A stretch of DNA of 50,244 bases from a virus: IMG/VR virus record IMGVR_UViG_3300005663_000064, positions 1 to 50,244 of that record. The stretch is one strand, 5' to 3'. Below the pieces are notes generated by a model that saw nothing but the letters and a program-made list of their open reading frames with translations, did no database searches and had not been told where the DNA came from. How positions within the stretch are numbered: the first letter of the stretch is position 1; each line of letters opens with the position of its first letter. The position numbers and the translations under genes were made by a program. Shown here piece by piece: positions 40,444 through 47,269 of this stretch.

Positions 40444-40641
40444 TCAAAACCAGTTATTCCGTATCCTGGTTATATTCTTATAGGCCACTGTCCGGCTTAT
40501 GTTGGGATATTTCTTGCTGTATTCTTTACTTGCCCATAGCATCCGTTGGTAGTTACTGTCATCTTGACCGGATAAAGCACATTTAGCAAGATGAAAAAGG
40601 TTCATCAACTCCGCCTTTTGTTCCTGGTTAAAGTCAAACAT
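40444..40641 (-). CDS. small helical protein, unknown
   Basis: 65 aa from ATG 40641, which has GAGGAGG upstream; a longer frame to 40683 has none. Helical (EQKAELMNLFHLAKCALSGQ) with a basic end (YKNITRIRNNWF). Unknown. Confidence 0.55.
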   Translation of the reverse strand: MFDFNQEQKAELMNLFHLAKCALSGQDDSNYQRMLWASKEYSKKYPNISRTVAYKNITRIRNNWF

Positions 40642-40870
40642 AGTGTTAGTTTCCTCCTCTTTAGTTAAATTAGCTCCATACAAGCTCTGTAAGGGACGAT
40701 CTTTTTAGTTAGGTGTTGTTGGTTCGGCTATTTACCAAGTTAAATAAAGTGGCCATAGCTGGCGTATCATTTGACCTCAACTTGCAAGGTAGCGCTTAAT
40801 CTAACCAGCGCCCGTGTTTGGACAGCCATCACGGCATTATGACCACTATGCAGTTGCAACTTTTGGCTAT

Positions 40871-41071
40871 TTAGTGATAAACCACGTTCAACGTATGGGA
40901 ATCTAATTGTATATCTTCTTCGAACTCATCCCCTTGATAGTTGACCTTAGCAGTTATCAAATCAACATTGACATTAGTCAATAACAACTCACAACCTTTA
41001 GAGTTGTAGACTGTAAGGTTTAACTCTCTAAGAACGGTTAAGACGTCTTTTGTTTGTTGTTTGGTTATCAT
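40871..41071 (-). CDS. first gene of P4 unit, unknown
   Basis: 66 aa with CGAGGAGATAAAGAA before the ATG. A helix (KDVLTVLRELNLTVYN) followed by beta strands (CELLLTNVNVDLITAKVNYQ). It follows the P4 leader. The 230-bp gap downstream (40642-40870) holds a perfect palindrome AGTTGCAACT (40852-40861) and a GCGCT/AGCGC hairpin but no convincing gene. Confidence 0.6.
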   Translation of the reverse strand: MITKQQTKDVLTVLRELNLTVYNSKGCELLLTNVNVDLITAKVNYQGDEFEEDIQLDSHTLNVVYH

Positions 41072-41075
41072 TTCT

Positions 41076-41149
41076 TTATCTCCTCGTTTGGTTTACTTAC
41101 AGCTCCGCCAGTTAAGTCCCATTATCTTGACTTATTGGGGTGTTATCTA
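41076..41149 (-). promoter_or_regulatory. structured leader of the P4 transcript
   Basis: On the minus strand the leader begins near 41149. TAAGTC/GACTTA form a hairpin. CAGTTA near the 5' end can pair with TAACTG just after it, while the overlapping TACAG can pair with CTGTA before the ribosome site. Two competing pairings resemble those of RNA-A. Confidence 0.4.
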
Positions 41150-41159
41150 ACTGTAGTAT

Positions 41160-41175
41160 TGCAATCTTCGTGCCA
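41160..41175 (-). promoter_or_regulatory. sigma-54 (RpoN) promoter P4
   Basis: Minus strand TTGGCACG-AAGA-TTGCA-ATA: full consensus match. Predicted start near 41149, upstream of the 66-aa gene. It is the most upstream of the four elements and lies beside the origin-like stretch. Confidence 0.82.
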
Positions 41176-41247
41176 AGCTACCCTATCTCTTTACTCATCT
41201 ATTTAACCTACAAGCTACTAAACTAATAACACTAACTTGCTTATAAG

Positions 41248-41576
41248 CTGGTTTATATCAGACCACTGGATTATAATTATCCACATTAAGCACAAATCTT
41301 CGGAATCAGCGGTTTACAGATCCAAAACAGCGGGGCAAGGGTTGAAACAACGTCCATAGAAGGCTTGTAATGGGCGGTCTATCCAGGGTTAACCCGTTTG
41401 TATGGGCATTTTTCAGGGTAAGCGATTTAAGACCCAAACTTTCTTTTTCTTATACTACTCCGAAGGAGTTCTTTTTCTTTGCTCTTGATCTTATCTCATT
41501 TATTTATCTTATAAGTTAATCTACTAAGTGAACTATATCAGTTTACACCTGGTTTATATCTATCCACCTGGATTAG
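41248..41576. repeat. direct repeat pair in origin-like stretch
   Basis: CTGGTTTATATC followed by a CCAC-TGGATTA block occurs at 41248-41274 and again at 41549-41576, nearly identical over about 27 bp. Each copy has a TATCCAC-type DnaA-box-like core nearby. This fits an iteron-like or regulatory repeat in the gene-free 41.1-41.9 kb interval. Confidence 0.55.
41277..41285 (+). promoter_or_regulatory. DnaA box
   Basis: TTATCCACA, identical to the canonical bacterial DnaA box. Near matches CTATCCACC (about 41560) and GTATCCACA (about 41954) follow. A single 9-mer can arise by chance; the surrounding repeats make it more interesting. Confidence 0.45.
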
Positions 41577-41641
41577 ATTACACCACTTTATCCCATCATC
41601 TATTATAATCATATATATGGTATATCCCACAGAGTAATACA

Positions 41642-41719
41642 TACTACATGTAGTAGTATAGGCTAAAACACATATATACAGTATGTTATGCACTGTGTAC
41701 ACACTGACAATAGGTGTCA
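41642..41719. promoter_or_regulatory. cluster of palindromes (operator-like)
   Basis: TACTACATGTAGTA (41642-41655) is a perfect 14-bp palindrome, TGTGTACACA follows near 41695, and TGACA-ATAGG-TGTCA (41705-41719) is a perfect inverted repeat. Such clusters are typical of protein-binding control sites. Confidence 0.45.
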
Positions 41720-41744
41720 TATTCGCCGCTATATTCTTTTACTT

Positions 41745-41800
41745 TTGTATATATATATTATATACTATATACACGCGCACGCGATACACGCGTGCGCGCA
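41745..41800. other. alternating AT tract plus Z-DNA-prone GC palindrome
   Basis: A long TA-alternating run is followed by CGCGCACGCG (41774-41783), ATACA, and CGCGTGCGCG (41789-41798): perfect 10-bp arms made only of alternating purine/pyrimidine. Such sequence can extrude a cruciform or adopt Z-DNA, and the AT tract next to it could melt easily, as in replication origins. Confidence 0.6.
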
Positions 41801-41896
41801 GGGGTTAAAGAGTTTAGTATAGCAGGTTAGAATACTACTCTCTACTTGCCTATCTTATCAACTAAACAATGATATAGCACGTTAATATGCTCATGG

Positions 41897-41980
41897 TTAT
41901 AGTTTTTTATAAATATCATCTAGCTTGAAGTAGCTACATGCTAAACCAGCAAGTATCCACAGTAGCAGAATAACAGTCAT
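41897..41980 (-). CDS. 27-aa membrane micropeptide
   Basis: ATG 41980 preceded by GGAGG with good spacing. One hydrophobic helix (VILLLWILAGLACSYF) and a charged tail. Short; the ribosome site and clear membrane segment support it. Confidence 0.45.
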   Translation of the reverse strand: MTVILLLWILAGLACSYFKLDDIYKKL

Positions 41981-42006
41981 CTATCCTCCAGGTTATAAGT
42001 TAAATA

Positions 42007-42104
42007 AAAAAGAATTCTTTTTAGTATATTCTTATGGGTATGACCCTTTAAAGCTGAGGTAGGGGTGAGAGTATAAAAATGTCTATGATAATTTACAGTA
42101 AATT
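42007..42104. promoter_or_regulatory. two perfect palindromes
   Basis: AAAAAGAATTCTTTTT at 42007-42022 (16 bp) and AATTTAC-A-GTAAATT at 42090-42104, the latter touching the stop of the 49-aa gene. They may be transcription end hairpins or operator sites for the small-gene unit. Confidence 0.4.
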
Positions 42105-42253
42105 TATTCATATTCTCTCATATACTCTTCATTAATCTCTTTATCAGTTTTTCTTTCCAGTCTACTTCGATATTCAGCTATCTCACCTGCTAGGTGATTT
42201 TCTTCAGTACTAACTAACCTATCAATTTTCTCTTGCTTAGTTAACTCCTTCAC
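42104..42253 (-). CDS. 49-aa charged helical protein
   Basis: GTG overlapping the previous stop (GTGA) with AGGGAGG at good spacing. Highly charged helix (GEIAEYRSRLERKTDKEINE). Last gene of the proximal minus-strand unit. Unknown. Confidence 0.6.
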   Translation of the reverse strand: MKELTKQEKIDRLVSTEENHLAGEIAEYRSRLERKTDKEINEEYMREYE

Positions 42254-42426
42254 TTAACCTCCCTGAAGAACTTCTTCAGTAGTTCCTGCAACTCAGTTGC
42301 ACAGTTATAGCAGAGATCTGCATCATACCCGTTATGTCGGCATTCGTCTGCTGTTATAAACTTAAGATCGTAAACATCGCAGGTATCAAACTCCCCACAT
42401 CGATCACACTTAATCGCTTTACTCAT
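42250..42426 (-). CDS. 58-aa zinc-finger protein
   Basis: ATGA overlap with the gene upstream. KCDRCGEF (7-10) and CYNC (39-42) form a clear two-pair zinc site, then a Leu/Lys helix. Unknown partner, possibly transcription related. Confidence 0.65.
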   Translation of the reverse strand: MSKAIKCDRCGEFDTCDVYDLKFITADECRHNGYDADLCYNCATELQELLKKFFREVK

Positions 42427-42587
42427 TTTTTCGCCATTTTATATATGGATTTACAGGTGTTGCAACGCCAAGTCTCTTTCACTCTCCGTGTGAATAAGCA
42501 ACCGGGTGAAATCATCTCAACTGATTCAAGTTTTAACATCTTTGATTTTTTAAACTTTCCATGGCAGACATCACATTTCTTCTTCAT
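42423..42587 (-). CDS. 54-aa zinc-ribbon protein
   Basis: From ATG 42587 with GAGGAGG upstream. KCDVCHGKF (5-8) and RCNTCKSI pairs; Lys-rich. Overlaps the helical protein gene upstream by 17 bp. Unknown. Confidence 0.65.
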   Translation of the reverse strand: MKKKCDVCHGKFKKSKMLKLESVEMISPGCLFTRRVKETWRCNTCKSIYKMAKK

Positions 42588-42750
42588 CCTTTCCCTCCTC
42601 ATCCACAAGCCGTTGCATCAGCATCCTGACAGTCGCAGCATAGTTCCTGCTGGTTTCGTTACAGTAAGCGGTAAAATCCCGATAAAGTTTGTGGTGCTTG
42701 GGTTGACCTCTGAATGGGATATGAAGATCCCTGATTGGTATCTTTTTCAT
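42571..42750 (-). CDS. 59-aa ribbon-helix-helix-like protein
   Basis: Overlaps the 167-aa gene stop (ATGA). A strand IPIRDLHIPF is followed by two helices (KLYRDFTAYCNETSRN and YAATVRMLMQRLVDEEGK). That strand-helix-helix order and size match Arc/MetJ-type DNA-binding repressors. Its place as second gene of the first minus unit suits an early regulator. Tentative. Confidence 0.55.
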   Translation of the reverse strand: MKKIPIRDLHIPFRGQPKHHKLYRDFTAYCNETSRNYAATVRMLMQRLVDEEGKDEEEM

Positions 42751-43250
42751 GATATATACTCCGCAAAATTGATAGCTGCTTGCTTCGCTTGATTTAGACC
42801 TGTTATCTTAATCGAACCCCTGAGTCGGAATGGTACTTTTTCACACTCAATGAGAAACCCACATTTGTCTCTTTCTCCTGTTCCCCCTTCAGGATACCAG
42901 TTCTCTTCAAAGAGCATGTCGTTGTACCCGAAACCTTGGATTGCTCGATGACTCCACCCATACCACTTTTCTTCTTTAGCACAGAAACCAATGGAGCAAA
43001 CATATGAAGATACATCTTTCTTTATCGGGGATATTCCGTGTTTTACTATTAACTTATAAGCCCACTTTGAGTCACCTATGTAATGTCCGTAAAGATTATA
43101 AGCCCCTTTTTTTGTTAGTAGAGCGTGCCCTTCCGGTTTGTCTTTAAAGTGTGATAGCCAATATTCATCTCGAATAGTATATCCAGCTTTGTAATGCCTC
43201 TCACGAACAACTCGGTTGCCTTCCTTCTTGTTTAGAATGATCTCGTTCAT
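42747..43250 (-). CDS. first early protein, conserved phage type, unknown
   Basis: 167 aa. VSSYVCSIGFCAKEEKWYGW followed by SHRAIQGFG is a segment seen in early proteins of other phages. No enzymatic signature. First gene after the divergent promoter; no close ribosome site is obvious beyond AAAGGGAAAAAG. Confidence 0.65.
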   Translation of the reverse strand: MNEIILNKKEGNRVVRERHYKAGYTIRDEYWLSHFKDKPEGHALLTKKGAYNLYGHYIGDSKWAYKLIVKHGISPIKKDVSSYVCSIGFCAKEEKWYGWSHRAIQGFGYNDMLFEENWYPEGGTGERDKCGFLIECEKVPFRLRGSIKITGLNQAKQAAINFAEYIS

Positions 43251-43318
43251 TTTCTTTTTCCCTTTCTTGAACCGCTGTTTTTGATCTACTTTAATTATGG
43301 ATTATGTTAATCTGTGTT

Positions 43319-43347
43319 AATATACGGTAAGTCTTCTGATAATGCAA
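43319..43347 (-). promoter_or_regulatory. sigma-70-like early promoter (minus)
   Basis: Minus strand -35 TTGCAT (43342-43347), 17-bp spacer, -10 TATATT (43319-43324). It faces the first early gene 43250. A 17-bp spacer and 4-5/6 matches in each box support it. Confidence 0.6.
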
Positions 43348-43369
43348 ATCTTTTCTTGTTATTTTTTAT

Positions 43370-43398
43370 TTGCTTTTTAGTTTTCTGCGTATTATATT
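43370..43398 (+). promoter_or_regulatory. sigma-70-like promoter (plus)
   Basis: -35 TTGCTT (43370-43375), 17-bp spacer, -10 TATATT (43393-43398), 27 bp before the ATG of the candidate small terminase. Back-to-back with the minus promoter, making 43.26-43.42 kb the divergent control region. Confidence 0.55.
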
Positions 43399-43424
43399 TC
43401 CTCCGAACCGTTGAAAGGTAGAGA

Positions 43425-44324
43425 ATGTATGAAGTCACAATCAATAGATGGAAACCTGACGAAAATGGTAAGCGGATTTACTACAGAGAAACATTCGCCT
43501 ATTACGAATCTGCTGATGAAGCTGATAAAAACGGTGTCCCTTATCACCAAGACTGGAAAGAAGCCTATATTCTTAATGAACTTAAGAGTGGCGACTACGT
43601 TCTTACCGAAGAAGGTCATGTTATACCTACAATCGAAGTTAAGTACGGTTCGTTCCCGCTTGTTAGAACGCCGACTGGATCGTTTAATCCAGACAATAAA
43701 TATGGACTTACGTATAAAGAATCTAAGGATAGACGTGCCTTTGAAAAGCGGAGCGACGAGGGTGCCCGGGAAGATAATCCAGGTCTTTGCAGGGCTGCGT
43801 GGCATTTTGCCAGATATGGCGATCCGACTAAGGCTTATCTCTTTGCGTATTGCAATACACACTGGATTAGCAAGATGTCGAAGGAACAGATTGAGAAACG
43901 TGCTGGATACATGTGTCGGCGAGTGCGATTTGCGAGGTTATACATGGTTGAGCTGAGTAAACACTTTGAAGAAGCTGGCGTAACCCCGGCACAACTGCTT
44001 AAGAATATTAGAGATAGAGTTATAAACCCTAAAGAGAAGTATGAGAATGTAGAGAAGGGAACGAAACTTCTCTTGGCGTTACACCCTGACTTTAGGGAAC
44101 AAGTTATCCCGATGATAGTTATAGGGGGTAAGGGACAACTACAGTTAACTGACCCTAACCCTGCGGAAGATGTAGAATATACTGAAATTGAAGAAGAAGG
44201 AGAGGTTAATCCAGGGCAACATATTGAACCTAAGAAAAATGATGAAAACAAAAAGACAAAAACAGTGGATGCAGTGGTATCTGACGACTTATCTTCAGAG
44301 CCGGTATTGGAGGGAAAAGCGTGA
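43425..44324 (+). CDS. putative terminase small subunit
   Basis: 299 aa with GAAAGGTAGAGA before the ATG. The middle (~115-215) is helical with GDPTKAYLFAYCN, EQIEKRAGYMCRRVR and VTPAQLLKNIRDRV, the pattern of small terminase DNA-binding domains (DP.kA.…, eqi..rA…). The acidic C-terminus (~235-299) could contact the large subunit. First gene of the packaging operon ahead of large terminase and portal. Assignment by context and pattern. Confidence 0.6.
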   Translation: MYEVTINRWKPDENGKRIYYRETFAYYESADEADKNGVPYHQDWKEAYILNELKSGDYVLTEEGHVIPTIEVKYGSFPLVRTPTGSFNPDNKYGLTYKESKDRRAFEKRSDEGAREDNPGLCRAAWHFARYGDPTKAYLFAYCNTHWISKMSKEQIEKRAGYMCRRVRFARLYMVELSKHFEEAGVTPAQLLKNIRDRVINPKEKYENVEKGTKLLLALHPDFREQVIPMIVIGGKGQLQLTDPNPAEDVEYTEIEEEGEVNPGQHIEPKKNDENKKTKTVDAVVSDDLSSEPVLEGKA

Positions 44325-44517
44325 GGAGATTCTTGATTTCTTCGGTCATAAATGCACTGAATGCGGCATCACATTTAGTCTCTGTGTTCACCACCTTAAC
44401 TACAAGAATCTGTGGAGAGAAGAACCACACAAGGATGTCACTGTCTTATGCAACGGCCATCACAAAGAAGCTGAAGGAATTGAACATGACGAATTTGAAG
44501 TGGAGTTGGTAGCATGA
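44239..44517 (+). CDS. HNH endonuclease (terminase-associated)
   Basis: 92 aa from ATG 44239; an upstream TTG (44188) would overlap the small terminase further. Core CTECGITFSLCVHHLNYKNL … VTVLCNGHH has two Cys pairs and the His-His motif. HNH genes next to terminase genes are common, and in some phages the HNH protein assists genome cleavage during packaging. Overlaps the previous gene by 86 bp. Confidence 0.85.
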   Translation: MMKTKRQKQWMQWYLTTYLQSRYWREKREEILDFFGHKCTECGITFSLCVHHLNYKNLWREEPHKDVTVLCNGHHKEAEGIEHDEFEVELVA

Positions 44518-44717
44518 GGAAACTAAGACCAATAGGCACAATATTTACTCAAGAGTTTCCTCCGAATATCACAAGTACACGAAGTCGGAGCCGCGTTACA
44601 ACCTATAAAGTTATAGCGCATAGGAAAGTTGCGTTTACGCCTGACACGGTAGACGGCATGGCTGAGGAATTACTGCCGATTAAAATCGAATACAGCGATG
44701 GAGAAGTGGTAGAATGA
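44514..44717 (+). CDS. small basic protein, unknown
   Basis: 67 aa, ATGA overlap on both sides. Basic N-terminal half with Ser/Arg repeats (STRSRSRVTTYKVIAHRK), acidic end. Unknown; part of the packaging operon. Confidence 0.55.
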   Translation: MRKLRPIGTIFTQEFPPNITSTRSRSRVTTYKVIAHRKVAFTPDTVDGMAEELLPIKIEYSDGEVVE

Positions 44718-45445
44718 AACGAATTCTCATAGCCATCATATCAGATCGTTTCCCCTATCCTGAGTTCGTTAGGGGTTTATTCCGAAACATCGTGATGGAT
44801 GTTTTTGAGTTGGCCCACAGAGGATACCGACTTGATTACGTTGATATTATAAATAAACCGAGGGACGCTGCACGTGAACTTTCTGTTGAAACGTTTAAAC
44901 ACCAGTGTAGTGATCCTGACGATAGAATCTTATTCCTCGATACAGACATGATCCATCCCGATCACGCCATACTCCGCTTGCTTGACAGAGACAAGCCCGT
45001 TGTAGGCGGTTTTTACGTTAAGAGAGACCAACCTGATTTCCCCCTTGTAGGCAAGTTCTCTCACCACAACGAAGCTGGTGCAGCATGGTTTACCCCGATG
45101 ATGGATGTTGAACTGAATCAGCTTTACAAATGCGATGTAACCGGTGCAGGTTGTTTGATGATTAAACGGTCTGTATTCGACCTTCTTGAACCGCCGTATT
45201 TTCACCACAACCCCCCGTACGATCGCGCTTCCGAAGAGATGGCTTTCTTTGAGGCATGTCGGACGAAGAAGATTGATGTCTATGTGGATACTTCCGTGGA
45301 TTGTCCTCATGCTCATACGAGTTTCGTAGATTTCGTTAACTTCGATATGCTTAGGAAATCCAAGGGTAAGACGTTTTGGATTGAGAAGGATCGGGATAAT
45401 GGCGATGAGAAACCTAAGATGGAGATAGTTAAAGATGCTTCATAA
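44714..45445 (+). CDS. GT-A glycosyltransferase
   Basis: 243 aa. GT-A core: RILIAIISDRF strand, then ILFLDTDMIHPDHAILRLL with the metal-binding DxD at D76/D78, followed by PVVGGFYVKR and a later CDVTGAGCLMIKRSVF. This is the Anp1/GT2-like layout met in many phages. It is separate from the three-transferase cassette at 3.8-7.0 kb, though on a circular map both lie in the same late arm. Acceptor unknown. Confidence 0.8.
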   Translation: MKRILIAIISDRFPYPEFVRGLFRNIVMDVFELAHRGYRLDYVDIINKPRDAARELSVETFKHQCSDPDDRILFLDTDMIHPDHAILRLLDRDKPVVGGFYVKRDQPDFPLVGKFSHHNEAGAAWFTPMMDVELNQLYKCDVTGAGCLMIKRSVFDLLEPPYFHHNPPYDRASEEMAFFEACRTKKIDVYVDTSVDCPHAHTSFVDFVNFDMLRKSKGKTFWIEKDRDNGDEKPKMEIVKDAS

Positions 45446-45704
45446 AGTTGATATTCCTGAAACTTACTTATTGATTATAGCGGTACATGGTAAAATGGGA
45501 GATGGGGAATTGCCTGATTTCATGAGAATGTGGGCGCAAAAAGAATGTCGAAATCTTGGAATATCTGAAAAGGTTAGTAAATTGCAGAATGAAAAAATGA
45601 TAGAATTAAAAAATAGATTAAGCAAAGTCATTGGATCTGAAAATGTTAATAAGATTGAAGTTGAATGTAAAAAAGCTGGAAAATATTTAAAAAATACTTC
45701 TTAA
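45435..45704 (+). CDS. small helical protein, unknown
   Basis: 89 aa, overlapping the transferase gene by 11 bp, A+T-rich. Charged helices (EKVSKLQNEKMIELKNRLSK). Unknown. Confidence 0.5.
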   Translation: MLHKVDIPETYLLIIAVHGKMGDGELPDFMRMWAQKECRNLGISEKVSKLQNEKMIELKNRLSKVIGSENVNKIEVECKKAGKYLKNTS

Positions 45705-45719
45705 TTCGGAGATAGTTTA

Positions 45720-45884
45720 ATGATTAAAGTTGAATTACAAGGCATGGCTCTAAAGCATAGTACAATTAAATTGTTAAATAGTTGGTATAAAGATAATTCT
45801 GGTTATGATGAGGAGAATTGGCCTAAGATAAAAAAAGTTATTGAGGAGAACCGATCTTCCTATAGGAGAAAATTCAATGATTAA
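45720..45884 (+). CDS. 54-aa protein with N-terminus duplicated in the next gene
   Basis: ATG 45720 with CGGAGAT upstream. It starts MIKVELQGMALK, almost the same as the next gene (MIKVKLCDMALK), and the DNA of the two starts is also alike. The remainder (SWYKDNSGYDEENWPKIKK) is unrelated. It overlaps the next gene by 8 bp. Confidence 0.6.
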   Translation: MIKVELQGMALKHSTIKLLNSWYKDNSGYDEENWPKIKKVIEENRSSYRRKFND

Positions 45885-45909
45885 AGTTAAACTATGCGAC
45901 ATGGCTCTG
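45720..45909 (+). repeat. partial tandem duplication of a gene start
   Basis: The first 33 bp at 45720-45752 and 45877-45909 encode MIKVxLxxMALK in both and share most bases, with a similar purine-rich lead-in. It looks like a local duplication after which the rest diverged or was replaced. Confidence 0.55.
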
Positions 45910-46248
45910 AAGGCCACGAGTTTTGAGATCGATGATTTACTCGGCAAGGTAGGTGAGGTTGTTGAACGTGTAGCTGATGGTAACTGGATCGTTTCATTTG
46001 GACATCATCGTGTCTATGCTCTCCCTGAACATTATCTCGGCGAGACTGTGCTTAAGATAGTTTATGACGATACTCATGGCACACCGCCTGAACCTGAAGT
46101 TGTTAAGAAGTCTAATGCGAAGAAAGTAGCTACTGCGAAACGTAAAGAAACTATGAAGAAGAAAGTTGCGGCAGAGAAGGTTGCTGTGGAATCTAAAGTT
46201 ACTCTACCTGTAAAAAAGAGGACTGATGGAAGTCTTAACCTCAAGTAG
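45877..46248 (+). CDS. small beta-domain protein with basic tail
   Basis: 123 aa from ATG 45877 (TAGGAG upstream). Residues 15-65 look like a small beta barrel (LLGKVGEVVERVADGNWIVS). Residues 80-123 are Lys/Ala-rich (KRKETMKKKVAAEKVAVESK), a histone-like tail suggestive of DNA contact. Overlaps the large terminase start by 23 bp. Unknown. Confidence 0.55.
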   Translation: MIKVKLCDMALKATSFEIDDLLGKVGEVVERVADGNWIVSFGHHRVYALPEHYLGETVLKIVYDDTHGTPPEPEVVKKSNAKKVATAKRKETMKKKVAAEKVAVESKVTLPVKKRTDGSLNLK

Positions 46249-47269
46249 AACCCATACGAAGCATGATGATATGGTGAAGATGTATCAAGATCCTGCATAC
46301 TTTGATATAAACATCTTGCCTAATCATTTCTGGAAACCTCTTGCTGAAGTTCATTTCAGAATGCAGAGGGCTATCCATTCCACTGTTCCGTTCGTGAACA
46401 TTATCGTCCCTCGTGAATTTGGCAAGACTACCGTAGTTAATTGTGGGTTCCCACTTTACAATATCTGCTTCGGTCTTGAGAGATTTATTGTTATGTGTTC
46501 TGAGACTGCTACCGAGGCGGAGTCCAATCTCCGGACTGTTAAGTATGAACTCGTTACGAATGATCGGATTAAGCATTATTGGGGTGATCTTAAAGTTGAT
46601 CGGGTTAAGGATGAGTTTGGAAAGTGGAATGAAAAATACGCTAAGACGAGTACTGGGATCTACTTGGCGGCGAAGGGTGCCGGATCGCAGATTCGAGGCA
46701 TTAAGGCGATAAACGTCCGGCCTACATTGATCATAGTCGATGATCCGCAGGGAATCCGCACTATTCTTACCGAGCAGACTCTTAACAAGATGGATACTTG
46801 GCTTGAGAATGAAGTTATATTCGCCAGAGCGACTAAGTATCAACGTAAGGTTGGCGGTAAGACTAAGACTTTTCATGGCAAGGTTAGATTACTCGGGACG
46901 GTTGTTCATCATGAGTGTTTGGTTAATCGTAAGCGTAAGGATAGTCGATTTACGACTGTGTTTATGCAAGCGATTGAGCATGATAAGGATGGTAATCGAA
47001 TCAGTTTATGGCCTGAGATGTTCTCTCTTAACTCTCTCGATAAACAGCGGGCTGAGTATAAGGCTAATGGTAAAGAGAAAGTGTGGATGCAGGAGAAGAT
47101 GAATGTGCCGATGTCGGAGGAGGATAAACCGTTTGATAAGAATAGGATTAAGTACTGGGATAATGTTGTTGATGGCGGTAATTCCTATTTCGATATCTAC
47201 CATGGCGTTCCCGTTCTAACGTTTAGTAACCCATGTGTAGGATTAACTGAAGGGATGGATAGTGTCTGA
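46226..47269 (+). CDS. terL: large terminase, ATPase half
   Basis: 347 aa. ATPase core of the packaging motor: Walker A PREFGKTT at 62-69, a GSQIRGI loop at 153-159, Walker B LIIVDD at 168-173, and the FTTVFMQAIEHDKDGN region after it. The real reading frame continues to residue ~330 (HGVPV) and then runs into 17 unrelated residues from an insertion (LTFSNPCVGLTEGMDSV). The nuclease half is encoded downstream at 47431. It belongs at the motor on the portal. Confidence 0.9.
   Translation: MEVLTSSRTHTKHDDMVKMYQDPAYFDINILPNHFWKPLAEVHFRMQRAIHSTVPFVNIIVPREFGKTTVVNCGFPLYNICFGLERFIVMCSETATEAESNLRTVKYELVTNDRIKHYWGDLKVDRVKDEFGKWNEKYAKTSTGIYLAAKGAGSQIRGIKAINVRPTLIIVDDPQGIRTILTEQTLNKMDTWLENEVIFARATKYQRKVGGKTKTFHGKVRLLGTVVHHECLVNRKRKDSRFTTVFMQAIEHDKDGNRISLWPEMFSLNSLDKQRAEYKANGKEKVWMQEKMNVPMSEEDKPFDKNRIKYWDNVVDGGNSYFDIYHGVPVLTFSNPCVGLTEGMDSV

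Noticed and set aside
41538-41720. 60-codon minus-strand frame in the palindrome-rich stretch
   Set aside because: No ribosome site, composition dictated by TA and GT repeats, and it spans several perfect palindromes better explained as control DNA.
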